Assembly: GCF_030216305.1 (NCBI RefSeq)
Contig: NZ_JASOKT010000006.1
Location: forward strand, 1 to 64,000
DNA: 64,000 bases
Direction of reading: 5' to 3'
DNA from: Actinotignum timonense
GTDB taxonomy: Bacteria; Actinomycetota; Actinomycetes; Actinomycetales; Actinomycetaceae
Positions 8,594 through 15,989 of this stretch are shown in pieces. The notes under the pieces are model-generated. The model was given only the letters and a program-made list of their open reading frames with translations. It did not search any database and was not told where the DNA came from. A program made the translations under genes and the position numbers. Within the stretch, counting starts at the first letter, position 1, and every line of letters starts with the position of its first letter.

Positions 8594-9579
8594 ACCGAGC
8601 GTGCATATTCCGCGAGGGCTTCGCGCACCGCCCCGTTCTCCAGGTCAGTAATAGCGGCCACCGCGCGCCCTGCCCATTCCTCGGCAAGCGCCCGGGTTTC
8701 ATCCATAACCGAATGCTTGCGCAGCGCGCCGAGCACGGAATCAAGGCGCTGCCCGGCCAGCTCCCCGCGGTCCAATTCCGCCAAGATCGCTAGCCCGGCG
8801 TCGTCCAAAATCCCCGCGGCGGCACGTTCCCGCAACAGAATCGTGGGCATGGTATCCACCGATTCGCGCAGGTCCGTGCCCTGTTCTTTACCGGTTTCTT
8901 CGGAAACAACGTCGATATAGTCATCGGCGATCTGGAAGGCGATCCCCACATTTTCACCGAATTCTTGCACCTGGGCGGCAACGTGCGCGTACTCGGCTTC
9001 CCGGCTCCCGGCCGCCGCATACACGCCTTCGCGCGCGGAAGCCGCAATAAGCGAGCCGGTTTTCCCCGCCAGAACTTCCAGGTAGTGCGCCCGCGGGGAC
9101 ACCCCGCTCGTGCGGCCCACGGTTTCCAGGAGCTGCCCGGTGCACAGGCGCCGGAACGTTTCCGCGTAATCCTTGACGGCACGCGGCCCCAGATCCGCCA
9201 TCATTGACGAGGCGCGCGAAAAAAGAATATCTCCGGCCATAATCGCCGCGGAATTCCCGTAGCTGCGGTGCGCGGCCGGAACCCCGCGCCGCAGCGGGGC
9301 TTCGTCCATAACATCGTCGTGGTAGAGGGAAGCCAGGTGGGTCAGCTCCATCGCCACCGCCACGTGCTCGACCCGCTCCGATTCCGGCTCCGGGCCCAGA
9401 TACCCGCAGAGCAGCGCCAGCGCCGGCCGCATCCGTTTCCCGCCCGCCTCGGCAAGATACGTGGTGATCGGGTCCACGCGCAGGTCACCAAAATGCGTGG
9501 CCGCGTCCAGCTTTTTTTCGACGACGCCGAGCCGCTCCCCCACGCGGGTGAGCAGCTCTTCGACAGTCAGGTCTTTCAC
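8575..9579 (-). CDS. Polyprenyl diphosphate synthase (menaquinone side chain)
   Basis: An all-trans isoprenyl diphosphate synthase that elongates farnesyl or geranylgeranyl diphosphate to the menaquinone tail. The chosen start is the GTG at 9579 (AGGA nine bases upstream), giving 334 residues. The first Asp-rich motif is DDVMD (88-92) and the second DDYID (219-223); GKRMRP near residue 48 is the family GKxxRP motif. The neighbouring menG supports a menaquinone role (HepT/IspB-like) over a carotenoid one. The chain length made cannot be read from sequence. Confidence 0.88.
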   Translation of the reverse strand: MKDLTVEELLTRVGERLGVVEKKLDAATHFGDLRVDPITTYLAEAGGKRMRPALALLCGYLGPEPESERVEHVAVAMELTHLASLYHDDVMDEAPLRRGVPAAHRSYGNSAAIMAGDILFSRASSMMADLGPRAVKDYAETFRRLCTGQLLETVGRTSGVSPRAHYLEVLAGKTGSLIAASAREGVYAAAGSREAEYAHVAAQVQEFGENVGIAFQIADDYIDVVSEETGKEQGTDLRESVDTMPTILLRERAAAGILDDAGLAILAELDRGELAGQRLDSVLGALRKHSVMDETRALAEEWAGRAVAAITDLENGAVREALAEYARSVVARTV

Positions 9580-9629
9580 GATAGCCAATCCTAGCTTTCC
9601 GATGGTGCGCCGGCCCGCGGCCCGGTGCC

Positions 9630-10334
9630 TCAATGCGCCGCCGGCAGGGTAGCGCGGTGCAGCGCAACGATCCCGTTGCACATATTACGGTATTCAACGT
9701 CGCGCCACCCTGCCGCGTGCAGCCAGCCAGCCAGAGTACGTTGATCGGGCCAGTCGATAATCGATTCCATGAGGTAGGCGTAGGCCGGGCCATCCGAGGA
9801 GGCCAGGGCCGCGACCCGAGGAAGCACGTGGCGCAGGTAGCCGTGGTAGAGGGTGCGGAAAGGCGCGCAGGTGGGCGTGGAAAATTCGGCGATCACCACG
9901 TGCCCGCCCGGGCGCGTCACGCGGGCCATTTCTTGGAGGGCCCGCATGGGATCGTGAATATTACGCAGGCCGTAGGAAATAGTCACGGCGTCGAACGTAT
10001 TATCCACGAAAGGAAGATCGCAGGCATCGGCCTGCACAAAACGCAAGTCCGGGTGGCGCAGGCGCGCAACCTCAAGCATCCCGTCCGAAAAATCGGCGCC
10101 CACCACGCGCGCCCCCACCCGGGCGAAATGCTCGGTGGAGGTGCCGGTCCCGCAGGCCAGGTCGAGGATCTCCATCCCCTCGCGAATGCGCAGGGCTTCG
10201 GTAACGTAGCGGCGCCACAGCCGCACCTGCCCGAAACTGAGCAGGTCATTGCTCAGGTCGTAGCGCGGGGCGACCTGGTCGAACATTCCGGCGACGGCGC
10301 GCGGATCTTTGCTGAGTTGTGCACGTGCAGACAT
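9630..10334 (-). CDS. menG: Demethylmenaquinone methyltransferase
   Basis: A 234-residue SAM-dependent methyltransferase of the UbiE/MenG family, performing the last step of menaquinone synthesis. The sequence shows the family start DPRAVAGMFDQVAPRYDLSNDLLSFGQ, the SAM-binding motif LDLACGTGTSTE (58-69) and the segment AVTISYGLRNIHDP. AGAGGG precedes the ATG. It lies 50 bp upstream of the polyprenyl synthase in the same direction, so they likely form an operon; menA lies 1.7 kb away on the other strand. Confidence 0.93.
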   Translation of the reverse strand: MSARAQLSKDPRAVAGMFDQVAPRYDLSNDLLSFGQVRLWRRYVTEALRIREGMEILDLACGTGTSTEHFARVGARVVGADFSDGMLEVARLRHPDLRFVQADACDLPFVDNTFDAVTISYGLRNIHDPMRALQEMARVTRPGGHVVIAEFSTPTCAPFRTLYHGYLRHVLPRVAALASSDGPAYAYLMESIIDWPDQRTLAGWLHAAGWRDVEYRNMCNGIVALHRATLPAAH

Positions 10335-10536
10335 GCCCTCTATTCAACCAGCTTGGGCGTATTTGGCAAGAGTGGAATTCTATCTGGCTGCGTAGCCGGG
10401 GCGCAGCCACGTGCAGCCGCGTGCACATCCGCACAAAGTGCCCGGGTTCAGCACGCGCCCCACGGGACCTCAAACCGGCGAATTTCCAACGGGCGGCGAC
10501 TAGACTGAAAAAGAAGTCACGAATTGAGGAGTCATT

Positions 10537-11985
10537 ATGTCCCTGCCCACGCCCATGCCAGCTATGACACCGCCGCTGCTGGCCGATGTGCGCCGCGATT
10601 TTGGCGCCCGCACCTGGATTGTGGCTCTTATGAGCCCCGTGATCGCGGTGGCGGTCACCTTCCTCGTCACGCTTTTCTTCGCCTGGCTCGGCCTGCGCGG
10701 CATGGGCGAGCTCGATATGGGCGGGGTGAATCTTAGTGATGTGCTCACCGCCCCGAAGTGGGCGGCCCTCACCCTGCTGCTGGCCCTGGGCGGCACCGCG
10801 CGGGTGGTGGCCGAGCCGAATCTTGTGGATATGAGTTTCTTCGTTCCCGCTCTCACCCTCACCCTCCTGATCGGCCTCATTATCTACTTCCTCAACCAGT
10901 GGGTGGGCCGCGGTAAGCGCAATTCCACCCTGCTGGTCTGGATTCCGGCCTGGGTTTCGGCCGGGGTGCTCGCGGCGATCGGTGCCGGGCTGGCCGCGTT
11001 CATGCGGGTGGATCTGAGCCCGGGCGGGGCCGTCATGGGGCAGCCCATCCCGCCACTGGCCTTGCAGGCTAGCCCCCTCTTCACCGCGCTCACCTGCCTC
11101 CCGCTCGGGCTTTTCGCCGCGGGCTTCGGGCGCATGACCACGGTGAAATCCACCCCGCGTAACCGTTTCACCCTCACGGCGGCCTCCTCTATTCCCACCT
11201 ACGCGCACGCGGTACGCCTGGCCTTCACCGCTTTTATCCTGGTGAGCTGCGTTTCCGCCCTCGCCTTCGGTATTGACCTCATGGTGCGCCAGGATGCCAA
11301 GATCGCGTGGCTCCTCTTGGCCTTCCCCTTCTTCCTCACCACCGGAGTCATGACCATGTTCGGGGCGGTGGGCGCGTCCTTCGCCGCCGAATATGATGCC
11401 ACCGGCCTGGGCATGGGCGTGAACGCCCAGGGTGATACCACCTTCCTGCTCTGGGATAACCTGGCCACCGCGCCGGCCATCGTGGCGCTTATCTCCATGG
11501 TGCTGGTGCTGGTGTGGACGGCCTACCGCTGGGGCCGCTCGCGCGATCCGCGTATGGAATTCGGTGCTATTGCCTGGACGGTGATGCCCTTCGGTTTCGG
11601 GGCCACCACCACCGTGATCTGGGGTATTACCCGCGGCTCCGCGAAGATGGCGGCGCAGGGCATGGAGCTGGCCAGCGCCAGTTACGACCTGCATTGGTAC
11701 CTCATTTTCATCGGGATTGGCCTGGGCCTGGTGGTGGAGGCTTTCTCGCGGCCCTTCCGCACTCGTCCGCCCGAAACGATGGCCACGGGTTACCTCACCC
11801 CGCACGCCTCGGATATCCCGCATCATCCTTCCGTTCCCGGCGCCCCGGGCGGGATGCCCTTGCATCCGGAGTATCCGGGAACCCCGGTTGCGTCGGCTCC
11901 CCAGCAGGCCCGGCCGCCGGTACAGCCACCGATGCAGGCCCAGCCGCCGCATGCACCGGCGCCCCGCCCCGAAGACCTGGCCTAA
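10537..11985 (+). CDS. Polytopic membrane protein of unknown function
   Basis: A 482-residue protein with roughly nine or ten hydrophobic helices between residues 28 and 415, and a Pro/Gln-rich cytoplasm-like tail (PGTPVASAPQQARPPVQPPMQAQPPHAP). GGAG precedes the ATG. I recognise no transporter motif. It sits between menG and menA but transcribes with menA. A structural or regulatory role in the membrane is as plausible as transport. Confidence 0.7.
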   Translation: MSLPTPMPAMTPPLLADVRRDFGARTWIVALMSPVIAVAVTFLVTLFFAWLGLRGMGELDMGGVNLSDVLTAPKWAALTLLLALGGTARVVAEPNLVDMSFFVPALTLTLLIGLIIYFLNQWVGRGKRNSTLLVWIPAWVSAGVLAAIGAGLAAFMRVDLSPGGAVMGQPIPPLALQASPLFTALTCLPLGLFAAGFGRMTTVKSTPRNRFTLTAASSIPTYAHAVRLAFTAFILVSCVSALAFGIDLMVRQDAKIAWLLLAFPFFLTTGVMTMFGAVGASFAAEYDATGLGMGVNAQGDTTFLLWDNLATAPAIVALISMVLVLVWTAYRWGRSRDPRMEFGAIAWTVMPFGFGATTTVIWGITRGSAKMAAQGMELASASYDLHWYLIFIGIGLGLVVEAFSRPFRTRPPETMATGYLTPHASDIPHHPSVPGAPGGMPLHPEYPGTPVASAPQQARPPVQPPMQAQPPHAPAPRPEDLA

Positions 11986-12043
11986 ACCCCAGCGCGGTCT
12001 AGGTGATGCGCTCGGAGCGTTCCCCTCGATAGAATAGGCGGCC

Positions 12044-12952
12044 GTGGCAACTGTTACTGATTGGCTCGAAGGGGCGCGCGTTCGCACCCTTCCCGCGAGT
12101 GTCTCCCCCGTTATCGCCGGGGCCGGGATCACCCTGTGGGAAGGGACGCTGTACGGCCCGATTCTGGCCCTGGCTTTCGTGCTCGCCCTGCTGTTGCAGA
12201 TCGGCGTAAATTTCGCGAATGACTATTCCGACGGCATCCGCGGCACCGACGATCACCGCACCGGCCCGCCTCGCCTCACCGGCGGCGGCACCGTGCGCCC
12301 GGGCGTGGTGCTCGCGGTGGCACTCACCTGCTTTGGCCTCGCGGCGCTCGTGGGGCTGGTGATTATTGCCTGGTGCGGGCAGTGGTGGCTCATCGCGGTG
12401 GGCGTGGGCGCACTGCTGGCCGCCTGGTTCTATACCGGCGGGCGCCACCCCTACGGCTATATGGGCTTGGGCGAAGTCTTTGTTTTTATTTTCTTCGGTT
12501 TGGTCGCCACCGCCGGCACCGTCTATATCCAGAGCGGCACGGTTCCCTGGCAAGCCTGGGTGGCCGGCAGCGCCGTCGGCCTTATTGCCTGCGCCATTCT
12601 CATGGCTAACAATATCCGCGATATTCCCACCGACGCCGTCACCGGGAAACGTACCCTCGCGGTGCGTCTGGGTGATACGTGGGCGCGGCGCGTCTATGTG
12701 CTCATGCTCGCGGTGGCGATGGGCTGCGGCGTCGTGCTGGCGTTCACGCCGAGCACCCACCAGGCGTCCCTCCTCCTCTACCTCCCCGCTTTCGCCATCG
12801 CTGCGCGCAATAGTTGGCGGATGCTCAGCCGCGGTCCTTCCCGCGCGCAGGGGCGTGCTCTTATCCCGGTCCTGAAAACTACCGGTATTACCGAGCTCGC
12901 TTTCGCGCTGGCGGTGCTGGTCTCGTTCTGGGCCAGTTCGCTCTTGGTCTAG
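12044..12952 (+). CDS. menA: 1,4-dihydroxy-2-naphthoate polyprenyltransferase
   Basis: An integral membrane prenyltransferase (UbiA family) that attaches the polyprenyl tail to 1,4-dihydroxy-2-naphthoate, giving demethylmenaquinone. The GTG start at 12044 yields 302 residues. The two Asp-rich motifs are NDYSDGIRGTDD (59-70) and NNIRDIPTDAVTGKRTLAVRLG (about 188-209). About eight or nine membrane helices are visible. Its product is the substrate of menG, encoded divergently nearby. Confidence 0.93.
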   Translation: MATVTDWLEGARVRTLPASVSPVIAGAGITLWEGTLYGPILALAFVLALLLQIGVNFANDYSDGIRGTDDHRTGPPRLTGGGTVRPGVVLAVALTCFGLAALVGLVIIAWCGQWWLIAVGVGALLAAWFYTGGRHPYGYMGLGEVFVFIFFGLVATAGTVYIQSGTVPWQAWVAGSAVGLIACAILMANNIRDIPTDAVTGKRTLAVRLGDTWARRVYVLMLAVAMGCGVVLAFTPSTHQASLLLYLPAFAIAARNSWRMLSRGPSRAQGRALIPVLKTTGITELAFALAVLVSFWASSLLV

Positions 12953-12992
12953 GCGCCTGCAGCCTCCGCGCGCTAACGACTAAGATGGTGGT

Positions 12993-13478
12993 ATGGCCCG
13001 AGTAATTATGGCACTTCTTGCCGTCAGCATCTGGATTTACGGCATCATTGACGTCATCCGCACGGACACCACCCGCATGCCGGGCCGGCTGCGTAAGCCG
13101 GCGTGGCTCGCCCTCACGGTTCTGGTGCCGGTTCTCGGGTCGCTGCTGTGGATCGCTTTTTCTTTCCCGGTCAAGTTCCCGCAGCAAAATATTTCGCTCG
13201 GCTCTTTTGGGCGGGGTCGCTCTTCGTCGCAGCGGCGCCGTCGCCCCGTTGCGCCCGACGACGATCCGGACTTCCTGTCCCGCTTGGATGCGGAAAACCG
13301 TTTCCGCGAATGGGAACGGCAACAGAAGGAGAACGACGCCGCACCCGACGCCGCATCGGGCTCCCCCAGCGCCGGTGAATCGAAAGACGCGGGCAGCCCG
13401 GAAGCTGGCGGCGCGCAGCCGGATAATCCGGAGGAGCCTGGGGGCCGGCCGGCATCCCAGCCGCCCGCGCAGGATTAA
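12993..13478 (+). CDS. PLDc_N-domain membrane protein
   Basis: A 161-residue protein with two membrane helices (about residues 3-20 and 40-58). The pattern IWIYGIIDVIRTDTTRMPGRLRKPAWLALTVLVPVLGSLLWIAF is that of the phospholipase D-nuclease N-terminal (PLDc_N) family. The C-terminal half is charged and disordered and has no HKD catalytic motif, so it is not itself a phospholipase. It follows menA by 40 bp and is probably co-transcribed. Confidence 0.75.
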   Translation: MARVIMALLAVSIWIYGIIDVIRTDTTRMPGRLRKPAWLALTVLVPVLGSLLWIAFSFPVKFPQQNISLGSFGRGRSSSQRRRRPVAPDDDPDFLSRLDAENRFREWERQQKENDAAPDAASGSPSAGESKDAGSPEAGGAQPDNPEEPGGRPASQPPAQD

Positions 13479-13546
13479 CCCGCTAGTTTCTGAGAGTCGC
13501 TCAGCCCTGCCAGTCCGGCGGGGCTGTCTCTATCTGCGCGTCTGGC

Positions 13547-14218
13547 TTAGTCCCCGCGGTTTTCGTCCGCCGCGGAGACTCCCGGGGTAATATCACGCGC
13601 CCGGGCCAGCAGCTCAGCCGCGGGTTCGGCGTAGTCCACCGCCACCAGGCTGGTGCCCTGGAACGTCAACGAGGTCACCGAGCACAGCGCGCACTGGCGC
13701 CGGCGCGGATCGTGAGCGAGGGAACGGCCTTCCACGAAGGAACGCAGCGTCCAAATGGGAAGCTGGTGGGAAACCAGCACCGCCTCGCCACCGCGGGCCG
13801 CTGCCAGCCCATGGCGTACCGCATTCGTCATGCGCGCGGCAATATCCGTATAGGGCTCCCCCCAGGAGGGCCGGAAGGGGTTGATATACCACGGCCAGAA
13901 TTTCGGGGAGGCCAGAATCCAGCGATTCCGGTTAACATTGATTCCCTCGAAATTATTACCCGCTTCGATGAGGTTGGCATCGGTGCCAATCTCAAGATCG
14001 AAAAGCTCAGCGGTGGGGGTGGCAGTTTCAATAGCCCGCTCCAGGGGTGAAGAGATCACCGCCCGCACATCACGACCGCGGAAGAAATCCCGAACACTGC
14101 CGGCCATCTCCCGGCCCAGATCGGTGAGGTGAAAACCGGGTTGGCGGCCGTAGAGTTCGCCGCTGGGGTTATCCACCTCTCCGTGGCGGACCAGGTGAAC
14201 AACTGTTACGTCAATCAT
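13547..14218 (-). CDS. Histidine phosphatase family protein
   Basis: A 223-residue phosphoglycerate-mutase-like enzyme. The catalytic RHGE is at residues 11-14 (VHLVRHGEVDNPSGELYGR), and the distal His lies in VLVSHQLPIWTL. The segment SSPLERAIETATPTAELF is the usual second Arg region. Substrates of this branch are varied (phosphosugars, nucleotides, cofactor intermediates), so no function is assigned. It is a stand-alone leftward gene. Confidence 0.85.
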   Translation of the reverse strand: MIDVTVVHLVRHGEVDNPSGELYGRQPGFHLTDLGREMAGSVRDFFRGRDVRAVISSPLERAIETATPTAELFDLEIGTDANLIEAGNNFEGINVNRNRWILASPKFWPWYINPFRPSWGEPYTDIAARMTNAVRHGLAAARGGEAVLVSHQLPIWTLRSFVEGRSLAHDPRRRQCALCSVTSLTFQGTSLVAVDYAEPAAELLARARDITPGVSAADENRGD

Positions 14219-14255
14219 GATGCCAGTCTACGGCACCGGGAGCTGCCGGCCGGAC

Positions 14256-14275
14256 CCCAAGCCCCCTCGCTTGGG
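14256..14275 (-). terminator. Hairpin downstream of the marR-like gene
   Basis: CCCAAGC (14256-14262) and GCTTGGG (14269-14275) form a 7-bp stem with a six-base loop, about 60 bp past the marR-like stop. There is no U-tract, so termination activity is uncertain. Confidence 0.3.
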
Positions 14276-14334
14276 AAATTCGCTTGAAAAGCACCATCCG
14301 ACCGGCGTGCCCGAATACCTACGTGCCCGAACGC

Positions 14335-14799
14335 CTACCAAATATCGGCGGCGTTGCCCACCAGGCGAGTGCACAGCTCGCCCATCTTGAGGAAGTCATC
14401 ATGACCGAGTTTGTCCACGAGGTGAGCGCGAACCGAGATCACGTGGGTAATGGCCGCCTTTTGCAGCAGCTTGAAACCTGCATCCGTGAGCGTGCAATCC
14501 ACCCCGCGCCGGTCATGCGCGTTGGCGGAGCGAGCCACCAGACCGCGCGCCTCCAGGCGGCGGACGGTGTGGGTGAGCCGCGAGCGAGAATGTACCATCA
14601 CATCGGCGAGAGTCGACATCCGCATGCAGCGATTTTCCGCCTCGGAAAGGCGGGCCAGAACGTCATATTCGTTCAATGACAGATTGTGATTGACCATGAG
14701 TGCGTGGTTGAGCGCCTCTGAGGTCACGGCTGTCGCGCGCAGATACGCGCGCCAGGCAAATTGTTCCCCTTCAGAAAGCCGGCGAACTTCCGCGGCCAT
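14335..14799 (-). CDS. MarR-family transcriptional regulator
   Basis: A 154-residue winged-helix regulator when started at the ATG at 14799, which has GAAGGG nine bases upstream (MAAEVRRLSEGEQFAWRAYL). Longer starts up to 14940 exist but have no binding site. The DNA-binding part is LSLNEYDVLARLSEAENRCMRMSTLADVMVHSRSRLTHTVRRLEARGLVARSANAHDRRGVDCTLTDAG, including the wing motif DRRG. A leftward promoter at about 15063 and palindromes at 14826-14840 and 15082-15096 suggest autoregulation. No target operon lies next to it. Confidence 0.85.
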   Translation of the reverse strand: MAAEVRRLSEGEQFAWRAYLRATAVTSEALNHALMVNHNLSLNEYDVLARLSEAENRCMRMSTLADVMVHSRSRLTHTVRRLEARGLVARSANAHDRRGVDCTLTDAGFKLLQKAAITHVISVRAHLVDKLGHDDFLKMGELCTRLVGNAADIW

Positions 14800-14825
14800 G
14801 AGATTCATCCCTTCGTCAGGCACGA

Positions 14826-14840
14826 TGTCACGTCGTGACA
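14826..14840. promoter_or_regulatory. Palindrome TGTCACGTCGTGACA
   Basis: A perfect 15-bp palindrome around a central T, 27 bp upstream of the marR-like start codon. Its core TCACGTCGTGA recurs at 51129-51139 between the NlpC/P60 and metY genes. Confidence 0.5.
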
Positions 14841-15249
14841 TTAACGGCAACTCGCACGGGGTGTGCGAGTCTTCATTACGTCGTTGCGCCCGCGCCGGAC
14901 GCAACACATCCAGCTTGCGCCGGATGAACGATGACGCCACTTCTCCCCCATTTTCCCACGCGGGAACCCAGGAGCGAAAGGCCTTAAGTGGTGCTCGTAG
15001 CGCGGTACCGCGCGCAGCACGCCCGTGCCTGGCGAAGCGCCGTCGACCACAGCATCACGTGAAGTATACCTTTGTACGAACGTAACTCAGAGTTACATTC
15101 TCTTTTTAGGAAGGACACCCTTACCTAGGTAGTAATAATGATAAGTATTTTTGCCCGAATTGTCAAGGTTTGCTCGATAAGCATCCCATGAATATGTGAG
15201 CACTTTCACTTGTTCCTAAGTGTCGATACCACGGCGTTAAAACAAACGA
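14841..15249. other. Non-coding region upstream of the marR-like gene
   Basis: The right half (about 15060-15249) is AT-rich and holds the promoter and a 15-bp palindrome. The left half could be a long 5' leader or an N-terminal extension of the regulator, but no extended start has a ribosome binding site. TACCTAGGTA at 15122-15131 is a further small palindrome. Confidence 0.4.
15063..15096 (-). promoter_or_regulatory. Leftward promoter with overlapping palindrome
   Basis: A TATACT -10 element lies at 15068-15063 on the minus strand. The palindrome GTAACTC-A-GAGTTAC (15082-15096) covers the expected -35 position, as a repressor operator would. The downstream gene is the marR-like regulator. 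Confidence 0.45.
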
Positions 15250-15279
15250 TAAAACAAAAAGGCCCGGACATCCGGGCCC
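15250..15279 (-). terminator. Rho-independent terminator of the bS22 gene
   Basis: GGCCCGGA (15261-15268) and TCCGGGCC (15271-15278) form an 8-bp GC stem with a two-base loop, followed on the minus strand by TTTTTGTTTT. Confidence 0.8.
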
Positions 15280-15295
15280 TTCCGCACGCGGGGAA

Positions 15296-15394
15296 CTACT
15301 TCTTGTTCCGACGCTGGTGGCGAGTTTTACGCAGCAGCTTACGATGCTTTTTCTTCGACATACGCTTGCGGCGCTTCTTAATAACGGAACCCAC
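15296..15394 (-). CDS. Small ribosomal subunit protein bS22 (AURKAIP1/COX24 domain)
   Basis: A 32-residue, very basic protein, [20 protein letters not shown] then [12 protein letters not shown]. It starts at a GTG at 15394 with GGAGG five bases upstream and ends at a TAG just before its terminator. It matches the bS22 protein of mycobacterial 30S subunits (Rv0500B type), which binds near the decoding region. The upstream neighbour is the HTH gene, the same pairing as Rv0500A-Rv0500B. Confidence 0.9.
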   Translation of the reverse strand: MGSVIKKRRKRMSKKKHRKLLRKTRHQRRNKK

Positions 15395-15575
15395 AGGCAC
15401 CTCCAAAACTAGATCGCGGGGAATCGCCCCGATGGAACATCACAGTATCTTACCGGCCCGCGCCCGCCTATGCGTAGCGCGTGAATCAGAACACGGTTAA
15501 ATTCACAACCGCTCCGGGCCTGCCACCGTTTCTAGCGCCCCTTTTCGGGCGACGACGCACCGGCCGTGCGCCGCA

Positions 15576-15791
15576 CTATTCCCCAACCGCGCGCTGTTGC
15601 GGGAGGCTATTTCCAGTCAGGAGTGCTTCAACAGCGCTGGCGGGTACCCGGTAGGAGCTTCCCACCCGCACGGCCGGCAGATCGCCGGCGTGAACCATGC
15701 GGTAGACGGTCATCTTCGAGACACGCGTCAATTCAGCCACTTCCGCGACGGTGTAAAACTGCGGAGACGAAGGCATTTGCATCTGGTTCAT
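15576..15791 (-). CDS. BldC-like excisionase-family HTH protein
   Basis: A 71-residue single-domain DNA-binding protein: QFYTVAEVAELTRVSKMTVYRMVHAGDLPAVRVGSSYRVPASAVEALL is a MerR-like HTH_17 fold without a dimerisation helix. The ATG at 15791 has AGGA seven bases upstream; a longer start at 15866 would add a Cys-rich stretch of no known family. It is the homologue of Rv0500A, next to bS22. BldC of Streptomyces, the best-studied member, binds direct repeats as head-to-tail oligomers; three 9-bp direct repeats lie at 15853-15879. Confidence 0.85.
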   Translation of the reverse strand: MNQMQMPSSPQFYTVAEVAELTRVSKMTVYRMVHAGDLPAVRVGSSYRVPASAVEALLTGNSLPQQRAVGE

Positions 15792-15852
15792 CCCATCATC
15801 CTGGAGTAATTTTTTGCCACATCGGCAACAGCTACAGCAAGGATATCCCATA

Positions 15853-15879
15853 TTCTCAGCATTCACAGCATTTTCTGCA
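15853..15879. repeat. Three tandem 9-bp direct repeats upstream of the BldC-like gene
   Basis: TTCTCAGCA, TTCACAGCA and TTTTCTGCA follow without gap, 62 bp upstream of the HTH gene start and about 110 bp upstream of trkH. The spacing suits head-to-tail binding by a BldC-type protein; this is an inference. Confidence 0.5.
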
Positions 15880-15919
15880 TGTTATGTGCCGCTTTTCCGT
15901 GAGGTACGTGGCAGGGGAA

Positions 15920-15925
15920 TATACT
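15920..15925 (+). promoter_or_regulatory. Candidate -10 element for trkH
   Basis: TATACT lies 65 bp upstream of the trkH start codon. No good -35 hexamer is visible at the right distance. Confidence 0.3.
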
Positions 15926-15989
15926 ACGGAACAGGTACGCGGCGTTTTTCCTGGCCGCAGCCGCTAGCTCGAGGACCCGGAGGACGCCC

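Noticed and set aside
10246..12132. A 628-residue minus-strand open frame across the membrane protein gene
   Set aside because: An antisense shadow of the 10537-11985 gene and menA/menG; the composition is charged and motif-free.
15121..15145. DtxR/IdeR-type iron box near TACCTAGGTA
   Set aside because: It matches too few positions of the 19-bp TWAGGTTAGSCTAACCTWA consensus and no iron gene is adjacent.
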